Positions 50,179 to 59,597 of a DNA stretch of 64,000 nucleotides are shown piece by piece. Made by a program: the position numbers and the translations under genes. Source of the DNA: Paracyclopina nana (taxonomy: Eukaryota; Arthropoda; Copepoda; Cyclopoida; Cyclopettidae); assembly GCA_019096065.1 (NCBI GenBank), contig JAGUCH010000008.1:5771001-5835000 (forward strand), read 5' to 3'. The notes under the pieces were generated by a model. It did no database searches. It was given only the letters and a program-made list of their open reading frames with translations, and was not told where the DNA came from. Each line of letters opens with the position of its first letter. The stretch's first letter is position 1.

Positions 50179-52065
50179 TTATACTAACGTCGCGCCTCCC
50201 AGGCCACCCATTCGCATAGTAAGGCGCTGATTTTGGTCAGCATCTTTCTTGCGATCTCCTCTATTGTAACGAAGCCGTGAGCGGGACGTATTAGGTCTCA
50301 CATAGCCTCCATCATCATAACATCGGCTGCATACTCGCCGCCTTTTCCAAATCAATATGCCCATACACGTGAATCCCAGTGCTGCAGACAATAGGCTCAC
50401 CGTCAGGATTATTTCCCAATTATTGAATAAACCTCCAAGTTCATCTTCAGGGAATTTTGTAAAGAACTTCACCATATCACTTTCCCAAGGAGAGTCCTCG
50501 TATCCAGTACTTTGAGTTCCAAGGGAAACTTTACAATTGCTAAGGATCTGATAGGATCCTGGTTCCAATACCATCGAGTTCTTGAAGTCATTTAAACAAG
50601 TCCTATTAATCATTGCACTTGAGACCAAATTTAAGAACCCTTTATAATTTGCACATCCCACATCAGTGAGTGTGTTAGTTTTAAGTGGCTCTAATTCACA
50701 GGCGTCAAAAGGGTCACCCAGAGCTAGCCCTAAAAGTACTTTAGCACAGTGTTGGACTCCTTCTGTCAAGTCAAAGTCCTTGTTTTCACACACGGTTAAG
50801 TTATGGTCATGAACGAAGCAATCACTATAGATGGGTATTTCCCGAGACACAAACACTAGATCATTTCGGCGGGTCAAATACCTATCATGCAGTAAGAATC
50901 CGTTTTTGCTTCGTGACACAATATGATATGTGACCTCAGGGGTAGGGTCCATTTCTTTATACCCAACTATTCCCTGAGTGACAAAGTCTCCACTCTGCTC
51001 AGTGTTCGCCAAAGGTTCATAAACATTAGTAATAGTGGCCGCATTTCTGTCACTATTATGCGCCAGAGTTGGTATGCTGAACCGTGTGCCTGCCTGTCCA
51101 AAATTTCTGGCAAATTGCACAACTGTGTCAGCACATGACAATACTTGCTGCAGATCATTTGGTATTAATCCAGACTTCAAAAAGACCTTGCTAAAACCTT
51201 TCAATAGTCGAAAGGCCAAAGAAACTTTCGGTGGTACTCTCAGTGGAGTGGTATTTGCTATCATGCCATCGGTGAATTTTGTCGATTTACCTGATTCTGC
51301 TAGGGCCATCACGGCGTTGTAGGCCTTTTCAAGGAAGCTTTTCCTCCCAGACAATTCAGATTTGACAAAGTCCTTATGGGTGATGACAAAGTCATTTTGA
51401 ACACATATTGTTGCCTTCCCATCACTGTGTGGTGCATGGGCTTTAACTGACGTCATGGTCCTCGGCCCTTGTCCCACAGTGAAATACCCCGTGATACACG
51501 GGTAACCTGCAATTATCTCATCATCCGGTTTTTTCTCATACCCCACTTGAGGAAATGTGGTTTGCCCATCCAAGGACATAGGTACCTCATTGACGATCCG
51601 AAACTTTACACATAAAGTTACCTTAGTGGCAAGAGGGCTTTCCTTTGCCGTATAACGTAATAGTTCTAGAAAAACGTCCATGTCTTCATAAGTTTTAGGG
51701 GCAAATGGTACAAACCCTTGACGTTTGGAACAAGCTTTGTCGATGGTGTTAGGGGTACTCTCTTCTCCAACTGCCAACATATTCCCAATATGGACCAAGT
51801 CCTCCTTGTCCTTAACTTCTTTTACCACGGTGTCAATATTATTCAGGACGCCAATTGTTGATTGCAAAAGGCCACTGTAATCCTTCGTATCTAACACCAT
51901 AGCCTTTTTCACCATTCTAGGATGATGGACCACTCTAACTGGAACTAGGGCATGTCCGGAATGGCAAAGTGCCTCATCCAGTACGAACTGAGTATTTGGG
52001 TAGTTGGACAGGCCCCAAGTGCCAGATCCCAAAAGGGTGAGTATGAAGGCCAATTCAAACGACAT
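50179..52065 (-). CDS. Envelope-like type I membrane glycoprotein of the retroelement
   Basis: An uninterrupted 628-codon ORF. The N-terminus is a signal peptide (FELAFILTLLGSGTWG). A ~560-residue ectodomain follows, with many cysteines and N-glycosylation sequons (NTT, NLT, NRT). Near the C-terminus is one transmembrane helix (IILTVSLLSAALGFTCMGIL), then a basic tail starting KRRR. This is the layout of retroviral and errantivirus-type envelope proteins. Its position downstream of pol on the same strand also fits env. I do not recognise the family: I found no RXXR-type furin site followed by a clear fusion peptide, and I cannot place it among baculovirus F-like, chuvirus-like or other captured glycoproteins. 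A TTCCTTATAA motif 55-65 bp before the start suggests its own promoter. The ORF has no breaks. Confidence 0.7.
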   Translation of the reverse strand: MSFELAFILTLLGSGTWGLSNYPNTQFVLDEALCHSGHALVPVRVVHHPRMVKKAMVLDTKDYSGLLQSTIGVLNNIDTVVKEVKDKEDLVHIGNMLAVGEESTPNTIDKACSKRQGFVPFAPKTYEDMDVFLELLRYTAKESPLATKVTLCVKFRIVNEVPMSLDGQTTFPQVGYEKKPDDEIIAGYPCITGYFTVGQGPRTMTSVKAHAPHSDGKATICVQNDFVITHKDFVKSELSGRKSFLEKAYNAVMALAESGKSTKFTDGMIANTTPLRVPPKVSLAFRLLKGFSKVFLKSGLIPNDLQQVLSCADTVVQFARNFGQAGTRFSIPTLAHNSDRNAATITNVYEPLANTEQSGDFVTQGIVGYKEMDPTPEVTYHIVSRSKNGFLLHDRYLTRRNDLVFVSREIPIYSDCFVHDHNLTVCENKDFDLTEGVQHCAKVLLGLALGDPFDACELEPLKTNTLTDVGCANYKGFLNLVSSAMINRTCLNDFKNSMVLEPGSYQILSNCKVSLGTQSTGYEDSPWESDMVKFFTKFPEDELGGLFNNWEIILTVSLLSAALGFTCMGILIWKRRRVCSRCYDDGGYVRPNTSRSRLRYNRGDRKKDADQNQRLTMRMGGLGGATLV

Positions 52066-52118
52066 CTTACCAGCACAAACTCTGATCAGAAACTATTTGG
52101 GCCCCAAGACCGCTAACT

Positions 52119-52130
52119 TTCCTTATAAAC
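52119..52130 (-). promoter_or_regulatory. TATA-like promoter element before the envelope-like gene
   Basis: TTTATAAGGAA on the minus strand lies about 60 bases upstream of the ATG at 52065. The same ten bases (TTCCTTATAA on plus) precede the neighbouring 427-residue ORF. It suggests that each gene is transcribed separately. Confidence 0.45.
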
Positions 52131-52395
52131 CCAGACAAGTATGGGCACGCCACCTTACTATGTCTAGACATTCTTTGCTTTTTTCCATTGGTTTTTTATT
52201 ATCATAGCATGTCGACATGTATGGTAAAAAGTTAAGAGTATTGGCCCACAACCAAGTATTTTATCAATATGTACAATTCGATTCTGAAGGGTAATTTCAT
52301 TTTTTAGAACTGCCCGACAAATCCATTAATCGCCTCAGTGAATACCTTGATGTCGCTGGGGGTCATTTCCTCCATTTTAGCCTGGAGGAGATAGT

Positions 52396-53679
52396 TCACA
52401 CGCTCCTTATTCTTATCGACTTTGGAGCGCTTAGCGTGCAAAATGTCTGGTCCATTCGTTCCTGCGCCAAAGGGCGCCCGCGCGCTACATCGGCGTACAG
52501 TCTAGGTCCTCGCCTTGGTTTTTGTTGCCAAGACTTCTCCACAAACGCAGCTAGTTTTTGGGGCCTGGCCCCGGCTGTGTACCTCACGCATTGCGGATAT
52601 GTCCCAATGGCTCGATCGACAAACTGGGCTACCATGGTAGGCAGGAGTGCGGTCATATCGATCTTCACGTCCAATTTTCGTGGTGCTTGAGCCACACCAT
52701 TGTTAAGGCAGGACGGCGGTCCCACATACAGTTGCAAGTAAGGCGACGTCAAATCATGGAACATCCGCGGATCCCAAAATGTTGAGTCCAATGTTGGCAT
52801 GATCTGAATGCAGCCTCGCTTGGTATAATGTTTTGAGACTACCACAGGGAGTTGAGCTCCACCCTGTCCACGGATTCCATGAACATAATACCCAACAGCT
52901 GTTGGGCTCTGGACGGCAGACCAACTCCTGACATTGGCCAACTTATGGACATTCTCGTCATATTCCATCTTGTCAGGCAAGTTGTAGACTGGTAGATTGT
53001 CTAGCATCGGAAATATAACAAGAAAATCGGGAATCTCCCCTCCTTTACTCACTGGCTCGATAATCAATTCAATGCAGTCAAAGTTTTTCACCTTCAATGG
53101 CCTACGAGGCTCGGTCCGTTCATAGGGTTCTCCATTTATCCTAATCGTTAGGTCAAAAGGCACCTCCTTTCCAACAGTCATGACCTCTTTCGTAGCTATC
53201 TTCAACAGGCTTGCATCATAATGCTGCTGTATAGTAGCTCTGGTCCGGCTCGCCTCCCTCGCATAGGCCTGTAGACCCTCCATGTGGGGAGGCCTGATCA
53301 AATCCTCAAATGGCAATGGGTACCCCAAACTGGAGGATACCCTTTCCAATGGGACCTCGAGGGGTTCCTCTTGGTCCTGGTGCCTAGTTGTCTGATTCTG
53401 GGCTTGATTCTCAATATTGACAGCAGGCATGTTGCGATCCATAACTGGCTCATCATCCTTTAGGAGCTCACTAACCTCATGCTCGTTGAACTCTCCAGTC
53501 TTATCAGTCTCCATCATGGAGACCAATGCAGATTCTCCTTCCATGGATTCGGTGATCAGAGACATCCTTAGGTTATCGAGGCTATTCAAGCTATCGCTCA
53601 TTTCCAGACTGTTGCTGTAGGGCCGTAAACTGCCCTTTTTATACGCATCTTTACAGGTATGCCCCACACTCTCGGGCAT
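52396..53679 (-). CDS. Unrecognised 427-residue retroelement protein
   Basis: One long open frame lies between the plus-strand accessory genes and the envelope-like gene. An alternative start is Met 27 (MSDSLNSLDN). The first ~110 residues are acidic and probably disordered; the next ~250 have alternating hydrophobic strands (for example CIELIIEPV, DFLVIFPML, YLQLYVGPP, LDVKIDMTALLP), suggesting a beta-rich domain; the C-terminus is basic (KPRRGPRLYADVARGRP). There is no signal peptide, membrane helix, zinc knuckle or protease motif. The beta-rich core with a basic tail would suit a structural (capsid or matrix) or movement-type protein, but that is a guess from composition. It stops 330 bp before the envelope-like gene starts. 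Confidence 0.55.
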   Translation of the reverse strand: MPESVGHTCKDAYKKGSLRPYSNSLEMSDSLNSLDNLRMSLITESMEGESALVSMMETDKTGEFNEHEVSELLKDDEPVMDRNMPAVNIENQAQNQTTRHQDQEEPLEVPLERVSSSLGYPLPFEDLIRPPHMEGLQAYAREASRTRATIQQHYDASLLKIATKEVMTVGKEVPFDLTIRINGEPYERTEPRRPLKVKNFDCIELIIEPVSKGGEIPDFLVIFPMLDNLPVYNLPDKMEYDENVHKLANVRSWSAVQSPTAVGYYVHGIRGQGGAQLPVVVSKHYTKRGCIQIMPTLDSTFWDPRMFHDLTSPYLQLYVGPPSCLNNGVAQAPRKLDVKIDMTALLPTMVAQFVDRAIGTYPQCVRYTAGARPQKLAAFVEKSWQQKPRRGPRLYADVARGRPLAQERMDQTFCTLSAPKSIRIRSV

Positions 53680-53767
53680 TTAAATGCGTGGGTTGTCCCT
53701 TTTTTAAAAAACCCAAGGTCATTTTTTGTCTAGGTAAAAAAAAGAACAAGGTAACAGGACTTATACC

Positions 53768-53781
53768 ACTTCCTTATAAGA
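53768..53781. promoter_or_regulatory. Palindromic TATA-like element in a divergent promoter region
   Basis: TTCCTTATAAG lies in the 290-bp gap between the minus-strand ORF (start 53679) and the plus-strand gene (start 53970). CTTATAAG is its own complement, so it could serve either side. It is ~95 bp from the minus start and ~190 bp from the plus start. The minus strand also has GTGGTATAAG beside it. Confidence 0.45.
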
Positions 53782-53969
53782 TGGGCGCGTGCGCGCACGC
53801 TCATCGTTAAGTTGCACGGACATTTTTGACTTCCTAGGTCGAGAAACGTAGCGAGGGTGCAACAGGCAGTTGCAACTCTCAGCTTTCACTTAATGTTGAT
53901 CATTCTCCCATCGGACTTCGTCCAAGCTGGTCACTTTTCTAGAGATATTCCAATCCCAATCAACCCGCG

Positions 53970-55021
53970 ATGGTCATTTTAGCCTGGGTTTCTCTAACTC
54001 CAGAGGGCAGCTCTACAGAGGCTCCCACTGAGGTTCCAATCCAGCCATCAACGGTGGATCCTGCGCTAGTGGATTCTCAAACCACGGGCCCAGTAGGTCC
54101 TACTGTTGCTATTCCTGAGAGTGGCATTTCTGAAGCTGAGGGTGGACCTGGATTTGACCCAGCTCCTGTCGATCCCTTTGAAGTGGAGGTGTTTAACCCC
54201 CGAGATTTAATGCCAGCGGTACCAAATGGTTATCGTCCCGTTGCCCCTCAGAGGGACTGGATCGATGAGGTTTTCAATTATCACCGATATGGTGTAATGG
54301 GGTGGATCGGTCTTGGAGCGTCCATTGGGATGGCTTTGGTAAGTTCAACCTTATAGCTAGTTTAGCAACTATGGCCAAACTTTTATTTACCACCTTCTTT
54401 CTTACAGATTTTGCTTGGCATGTTGGTGTACTTCTGCGTGTGGACGTCACGATGGTGCCGAAGGTTCGTGGCCACGTTTCGAGCTATTCGTACGGAGTCA
54501 TCGACTGCAAGTGGAGCCATGCAAATGCTTCCCACAAAGGCCCCATCAGAGCATGCAGCGGTATTTCACTGCTGTACCCCAGAGGTCCGAGCTTTGCCAC
54601 CAGCCCCGATTATGCGTGACCCTGATGTCCATTCGCTCCAAATGGCAATGGCTGCCATGGACCCCTATGGAACACTACGCCGGAATCCCAGCATCATGTC
54701 CGGGCTGGCCCACATCTATGACGTCCCTAATCCCAAGGGCTGGGTAAGGACCTATCAATTTATGAACTGTAAACAGGTTACTCATGTACTCTTTTTCATG
54801 CACCTTTTCAGGTACCTGTTACTGAAGGGTGCGGGCCGCGGACTTTGAAGAGACGATCTCGCCGGGCTCGAGCCCGAGATAACCGTCGCTTGGATTCGGC
54901 AGCAGATTCCATTCCGGACAAAGACGAAGTCAATGAGGCTGAACCTCTCTCAATCGCAGATGAGGACCAGGATTCGGCTGGATCAAAGGCTTCCCAAGAC
55001 GTCAACAGCGATGCCAACTAA
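53970..55021 (+). CDS. Accessory single-pass membrane protein, three exons, antisense to pol and env
   Basis: Exons 53970-54338, 54408-54743 and 54812-55021 are joined in phase 0 by introns of 69 and 68 nt with good GTAAG donors and pyrimidine-AG acceptors, giving ~304 residues. Exon 1 encodes an acidic, Pro/Thr/Glu-rich N-terminus without a clear signal peptide and the first half of a hydrophobic segment (GWIGLGASIGMAL). Exon 2 continues it (ILLGMLVYFCVW), followed by an Arg-rich stretch. Exon 3 has a basic patch (LKRRSRRARARDNRR) and an acidic tail. The helix is split exactly by the intron. An AATAAA signal follows at 55322. No homologue is recognised. A signal-anchor protein with the N-terminus outside is plausible. 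Confidence 0.6.
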
Positions 55022-55321
55022 GGATCGCCACAAACTTATTGCAAGACGAGAAACGCTCTCTTTTCGCACGTATTTAAGCGCGTTTTCTGTAACTTTTGCA
55101 CTTTGTTCTTCTTATCGCGTGCCAATTCTCACTTTATACTTGCATTTCCCGCAGTCTTCGCGGACTTTTCCGCTTTTTCGAGATCTCACAGACTTTTCGA
55201 GGCTTCGCAGACTTCTTTAAAGCCGGCTTTTTGCACTTGCACTCGTCTTGTTTTTATTTTGATCTCAAAGCTTCCAATATACTCGAGTATATACTATAGT
55301 ACTTGTATTCTATATATATGT

Positions 55322-55327
55322 AATAAA
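55322..55327 (+). terminator. Polyadenylation signal of the first accessory gene
   Basis: AATAAA lies about 300 bp after the stop of the plus-strand accessory gene and before the next plus-strand gene. It supports separate transcription of the two. Confidence 0.4.
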
Positions 55328-55502
55328 GAATTCGACTTCAAGTGGGGTAGCAGGTATTAGCGAAGCCGTTATCTTCATCTGACAGCGCTCCCAGGCTTTA
55401 CGTAGAGGCGCGTAATAAAAAGAGGCTTTTTTACACGAAATTTGGCCGATTTCAGACCAGATTTTTCTGGTAGCGCGCCTTGTTTACTAAAAAGTCCAAA
55501 AC

Positions 55503-56026
55503 ATGGCGGGCTTCCTACACGGCTTGTTCGTAAGTTTTTATTTCGATTAAAATCCGGTGAATCCTTTCGCTAAACTGTATCTTTTTCATTGGGAATGCAG
55601 AATCCTTCTACAACAACGGTGGCGCCAGCCACCGAGGCTCCCGTAGGGGCGCCCCCCGCGGCCGAGTCCGCGGCGGGGTGGCCCCAGCCACCTGCGGCCC
55701 CGCCCGCAGCCCCTTTGGGCCATCAGGAGGCGTGCCCTCCCTGCCCCGTTCAGGGCTTCGTAAGTGCATTATTCGTTATCTATTTGGTCAAAGGTCGACT
55801 TTTTCACGTATTACAGGCCGAAGAGATCCTCTAGGGCGTGGCCCTGAACGTGGCAGGGGCAGCCACGTATTACGTGGTGGTGCTCCCCGCCCTCGTCTGG
55901 GTCCACCGGACGAAGCCGAGAGGCCTCTACCGGCTTGTCAGCCGCGTGTGGGCGGAGCCCGAGGACCTCCCCCGCATCAGTGCGTGGGTCCTGGCGGAGG
56001 CGGACCCCCTCGAAGGAGTCGTCTAG
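55503..56026 (+). CDS. Second accessory membrane protein, GC-rich, three exons (tentative)
   Basis: Exon 1 (55503-55529) encodes MAGFLHGLF. Exon 2 (55601-55759) encodes a Pro/Ala-rich segment ending CPPCPVQGF. Two acceptors are possible for exon 3. The one at 55834 gives a hydrophobic helix (NVAGAATYYVVVLPALVWVH) and a ~35-residue tail ending near 56026, about 125 residues in all. The one at 55816 ends after five codons. The first choice mirrors the neighbouring accessory gene (Pro-rich N-terminus, membrane helix, charged tail) and has an intron of the same size (75 nt). Base composition is far more GC-rich than the surroundings. A third frame, rich in Gly, Arg and Pro, is also open here. Function unknown. 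Confidence 0.4.
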
Positions 56027-56049
56027 TAAGTCTAACTTAATCACTTAAG

Positions 56050-59000
56050 CCATCACGGCTTCACTATATTCATCTTGTCTTTTGCAGAACTCGTCGTGTT
56101 CCCGGTAGGCCACCGCACCGGCCAGGGCTGGCCCCAACGTGGCCCAAGGCCAGCCCGCCCCCCTCGCCAGGAGGCCTCCCATTGGGACAATAAAGTCCAC
56201 GTTCATTGTACTTTTGTGTCTACTGTGTTTACCGCAACTCATTTCGCGTTTACCTCAGCAGATAGCTCAGCCTTATGAAGCTCAGCACCTTTCTAGTCAA
56301 GTTCAGCAGTTCATTATCATAGCCAAGCACATTTCGAGTCCAATTTTTTACATTTCATGGCCAAAAGGACCGTAGACCATATCTCAGGTGTCAAGAATTG
56401 CATTTTAATTGCATAATTAATCATTAGCGAATCATTAGCGGCCCAAATCCACAGATTCGGGCCTGTAAATAAGCTAGCATTCCAGCTCGACCTTGACGGC
56501 CTTGACACTGCAAACGATGCTTCAATGTTCAAGAAAAGCGTTTACTATAGCCCTGCATTCCAGCTCGGGCTTGATGCAGCACCATATTTGAGTGTCTGCG
56601 ATTACTACCGGCCAAGCGTTGGTGCTTATGGGCTACCAATGCCAATTTGGCATCCTTTTTTCCTTGGGCATTCCGGCTCGGCCTTGAGTGCGGCGAAGGA
56701 AACGTAGTCCCTACAGGACTGGAAAACCGGCCGTATGTCATTGCACATAGCAAAAGCAAGCTCAAGCACTAGGCAATGGCACAATATTCTTTTCCATATC
56801 AGGCTAGAAGACGTGTATTTTTCATTTTCTCACATGTCAGTCTACAATGTGTGCTGACCTAGCTTGTTTTGCTAGTGCTGTGTTTAGCGTAAATTGAATT
56901 CTCCACCAAAAAAGAGGGGATTCATGTGGCAACTGCAAGATAGCCACATTTCAGCACTTCTTTTATTTAACAATATGCCTAATCTTTGTGCACTTTGAAC
57001 CTTTTCTTCTGTTAGTCCATCTGGCGATCATTAGCGGTATCATTATAACATTAGTCATTTTCATTCTCTTGACTTTTATGCAACGTTTTATTTTATTCCT
57101 TGTACCCGCCTAATAAATCCCGGAATTTGGGTCACCACTCGAGTCAAGTATGGCCATTTTTGAGTTTAGATAAGTTCAAAAACCTTCCCAGGTGAATTGT
57201 AGGTGCACCGGCGGTTCCACTCTTCATTGTTCGTTTTAGCCTTGGGCAAAACGTTTTTAGTTCGTGGTTAGGCGCATGGTGGCGCCACCATTCTACATCT
57301 CCAAGCGAAGCCGCTCAAACTGGATTTTTCTAGTGTGGGAGCGTCTCTGGATTTTTGTTCCATAACAACTTTTTGCCCCCCTTGGAGTCGGGTATCTGTT
57401 CAACAGAAACTGGCTCAGCGTCTTTGCGCCATGCAACTCACATTTCAGTCTATCTTGCTCAAATGTTTTTTGTCTAGCCATTTTGAACAGACTCATCGAT
57501 TACGTTTTTATCTGTTATCACTGAATTGCATAGCTATTATAGCTCTGCATTCCAGCTCGGTCTTGATGCGTGCATCAAGTTCGGGTGCTCATAGCCGAAA
57601 TTAATTTAAAAGATTGAGGTTATCAGCACCGATCTTTTCAGCTAATTTCGGTTAGCACTAATAATAAGATCCATAAAGCAAATTTTGCACCTTTATGTGC
57701 TAGTGTTCAGATTTATAGTTTTTGTGGCACTTTGCCATTTCCAGTTTTATCTAGAAATTTTGTTTACAATACTTTCTCAGAGCGCGAGTGCGCTCAAAAT
57801 TTGTGAAATTTTTGGGGCGCAGGCTGCATTTCCTGCGGCTACGTATATATACTCCCCCCTCCACAATTTTCTGCATTTTGTGGGAACTGTAGTGAGCAGT
57901 CACACAAAATTCAGGTAAGTATGTTTTCGAATCTTTAACTATAAAAGATTTAGCAGCTAGGCTAATTTTATTCAATTTTTTATTTGTACTATGGCGCCCG
58001 TGGGCACCCTCCATGATATCAAAAACCTAAATCGTGCCACTGTAAGGAAGGAAGGTCGGCACATACTAAATTTTATTTTTATTTAGAATTACGATTTCCA
58101 AAACAAGTTCAGTTGTCACACATAGACTGTTGTGGCAATCGAACTTAAAATGGTATTTTATGGGGAAACACTTGTTCAACCCCCAAAATACCCCAGTGGT
58201 ATCCAAAGCTGAAGAATTCACCAGCATATAGGATTTTTGTTGCCTTTATTAGCCACAAGGGAGCGGCCTATTCCAATAGAGAGTGGGTCCCCACATTTTG
58301 TTGAGGCAAGAAGGCCATAGTTTGGGCTGATTATTCGCCCAGGCACAAAGCTGTACTTAGTATTTCAAAATCCCTTTTAGGGAGATGAATCCCATTTTTG
58401 TACAGATTTCCATGTTCCATCCTACTCAAAGTCCGGAGGCGTCACGCCTAGACCTGCGTTATGCAACCAGGTCAAGGTCGAGACACTCTGATATTATAGG
58501 CACAGTAGTCGTTGCAACAGAGTTTTTGTTTTATGGCATATGCTACTGTAGTATCGTTTCCATGCCAGAACATGTGTGATTTATAAACGTTCTTTTTTTT
58601 TTATCGATGCCCAATCCTCATTTCAGATGTTGTGCATTTTCCTAACTTCTTCTGAAAGTTTTCAATATCGTTCCAAGATTTTATATAGTAATGCGGCCAA
58701 CACAAGTCCTCATGCGTATTGTGAGGTTTATTGTGTCCCACTTGCACAGTGCCTAGTGCCAACTTTTGCTGTACTAAGGTACGAATGTCCCAGTAGCTAT
58801 CAATCCACGCAAGGCATGGAGTGGATAGCGGTTCCATTTGGACATAGCTCAGTGGAGCTTTAACCATAGTTTTCAAAGCATATCTATTCAGATGGGGCAT
58901 TAGCCCCTCTGGTATTACGCCCATCTGCAACTTCCCTCTTGCATGGCGTGTTCATAGTACTTTACTGTATATAACTTATATAACAGTTAACTTTATTCAG

Positions 59001-59160
59001 GCCAATCGGCCCATCGTCTATTGTAAGCTTGGCCTCCTACTATAGTAGTAAGGGGCAAGCACACGTAAGTACCGGTCAAATTTTGATTTGCATCGGTATT
59101 TGTCAGGAAACAGGACAAAATTATTTGTCCCATCAATATTGTAAAAATAACCTACGCAAA
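56050..59160. other. Non-coding or unassigned central part of the retroelement
   Basis: No convincing large gene is present. Four spaced copies of CATTCCAGCTCGGYCTTGA-like sequence occur near 56478, 56557, 56680 and 57550. A TATATATA box at ~57844 is followed by a GTAAGT donor after AATTCAG at ~57913, which could be a plus-strand promoter with a 5' leader intron. A minus-strand frame at 58601-58930 (109 codons) has a balanced composition but no recognised feature. Confidence 0.4.
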
Positions 59161-59166
59161 CTTCAT

Positions 59167-59548
59167 TTATTTTGTCAAAGCAAGCGAGGTTTGGTTTGTT
59201 GTTGGATTGAACAATCCCTGGAGGAAGTCCAAATCCAGTGCCTTGTGGCTTCCATCATTTTTATACATACTTCTAGAACCGCTAACGAACTGCAGAGAGT
59301 ATGTTTCGTTAGTTGTTTTCTTGCTGTCAATGTACTGTTCAGCAACTTATCACCTTTATGCATATTGTACCTTACTGGCGGGCATGTGAAGAGACATTGC
59401 CCGTTCGTATCCATTTCTATGATCTTTTTGGCAAGTGGCCAAATTCAGGTCCGCAATCGACATTTTGCATTAACTTACTTTTGGGTGCGCTTGATTGGTA
59501 AAACGGTGCGCCCATATTGGACTGACAAAGTAAAGGTAGTGACCCCAT
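59167..59548 (-). CDS. Small spliced candidate gene downstream of pol
   Basis: Starting at an ATG near 59548, three short exons can be joined in frame across introns of ~61 and ~86 nt (donors GTAAGTT and GTAAGGT, acceptors ending TCATAG and CTGCAG). The product would be ~75-80 residues. The middle exon has two cysteines (GQCLFTCPP); the last ends FNPTTNQTSLALTK. Intron size matches the two accessory genes on the other strand. There is no similarity I can name, and the overlapping plus-strand open frame of 173 codons makes the call uncertain. Confidence 0.3.
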
Positions 59549-59597
59549 AAAATATGGGCACTAAGATTACCGTCATCACGTCCTTTCTTACGAATCT

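Noticed and set aside
55678..56044. GC-rich overlapping ORFs on both strands
   Set aside because: High GC content suppresses stops in every frame; only the frame consistent with splice sites and a membrane helix was kept.
58601..58930. 109-codon minus-strand ORF
   Set aside because: Composition is protein-like, but I found no domain, splice or promoter support, so it is mentioned only in the regional note.
59029..59550. 173-codon plus-strand ORF
   Set aside because: No recognisable domain, no initiation context, and it overlaps a minus-strand spliced candidate with better splice signals.
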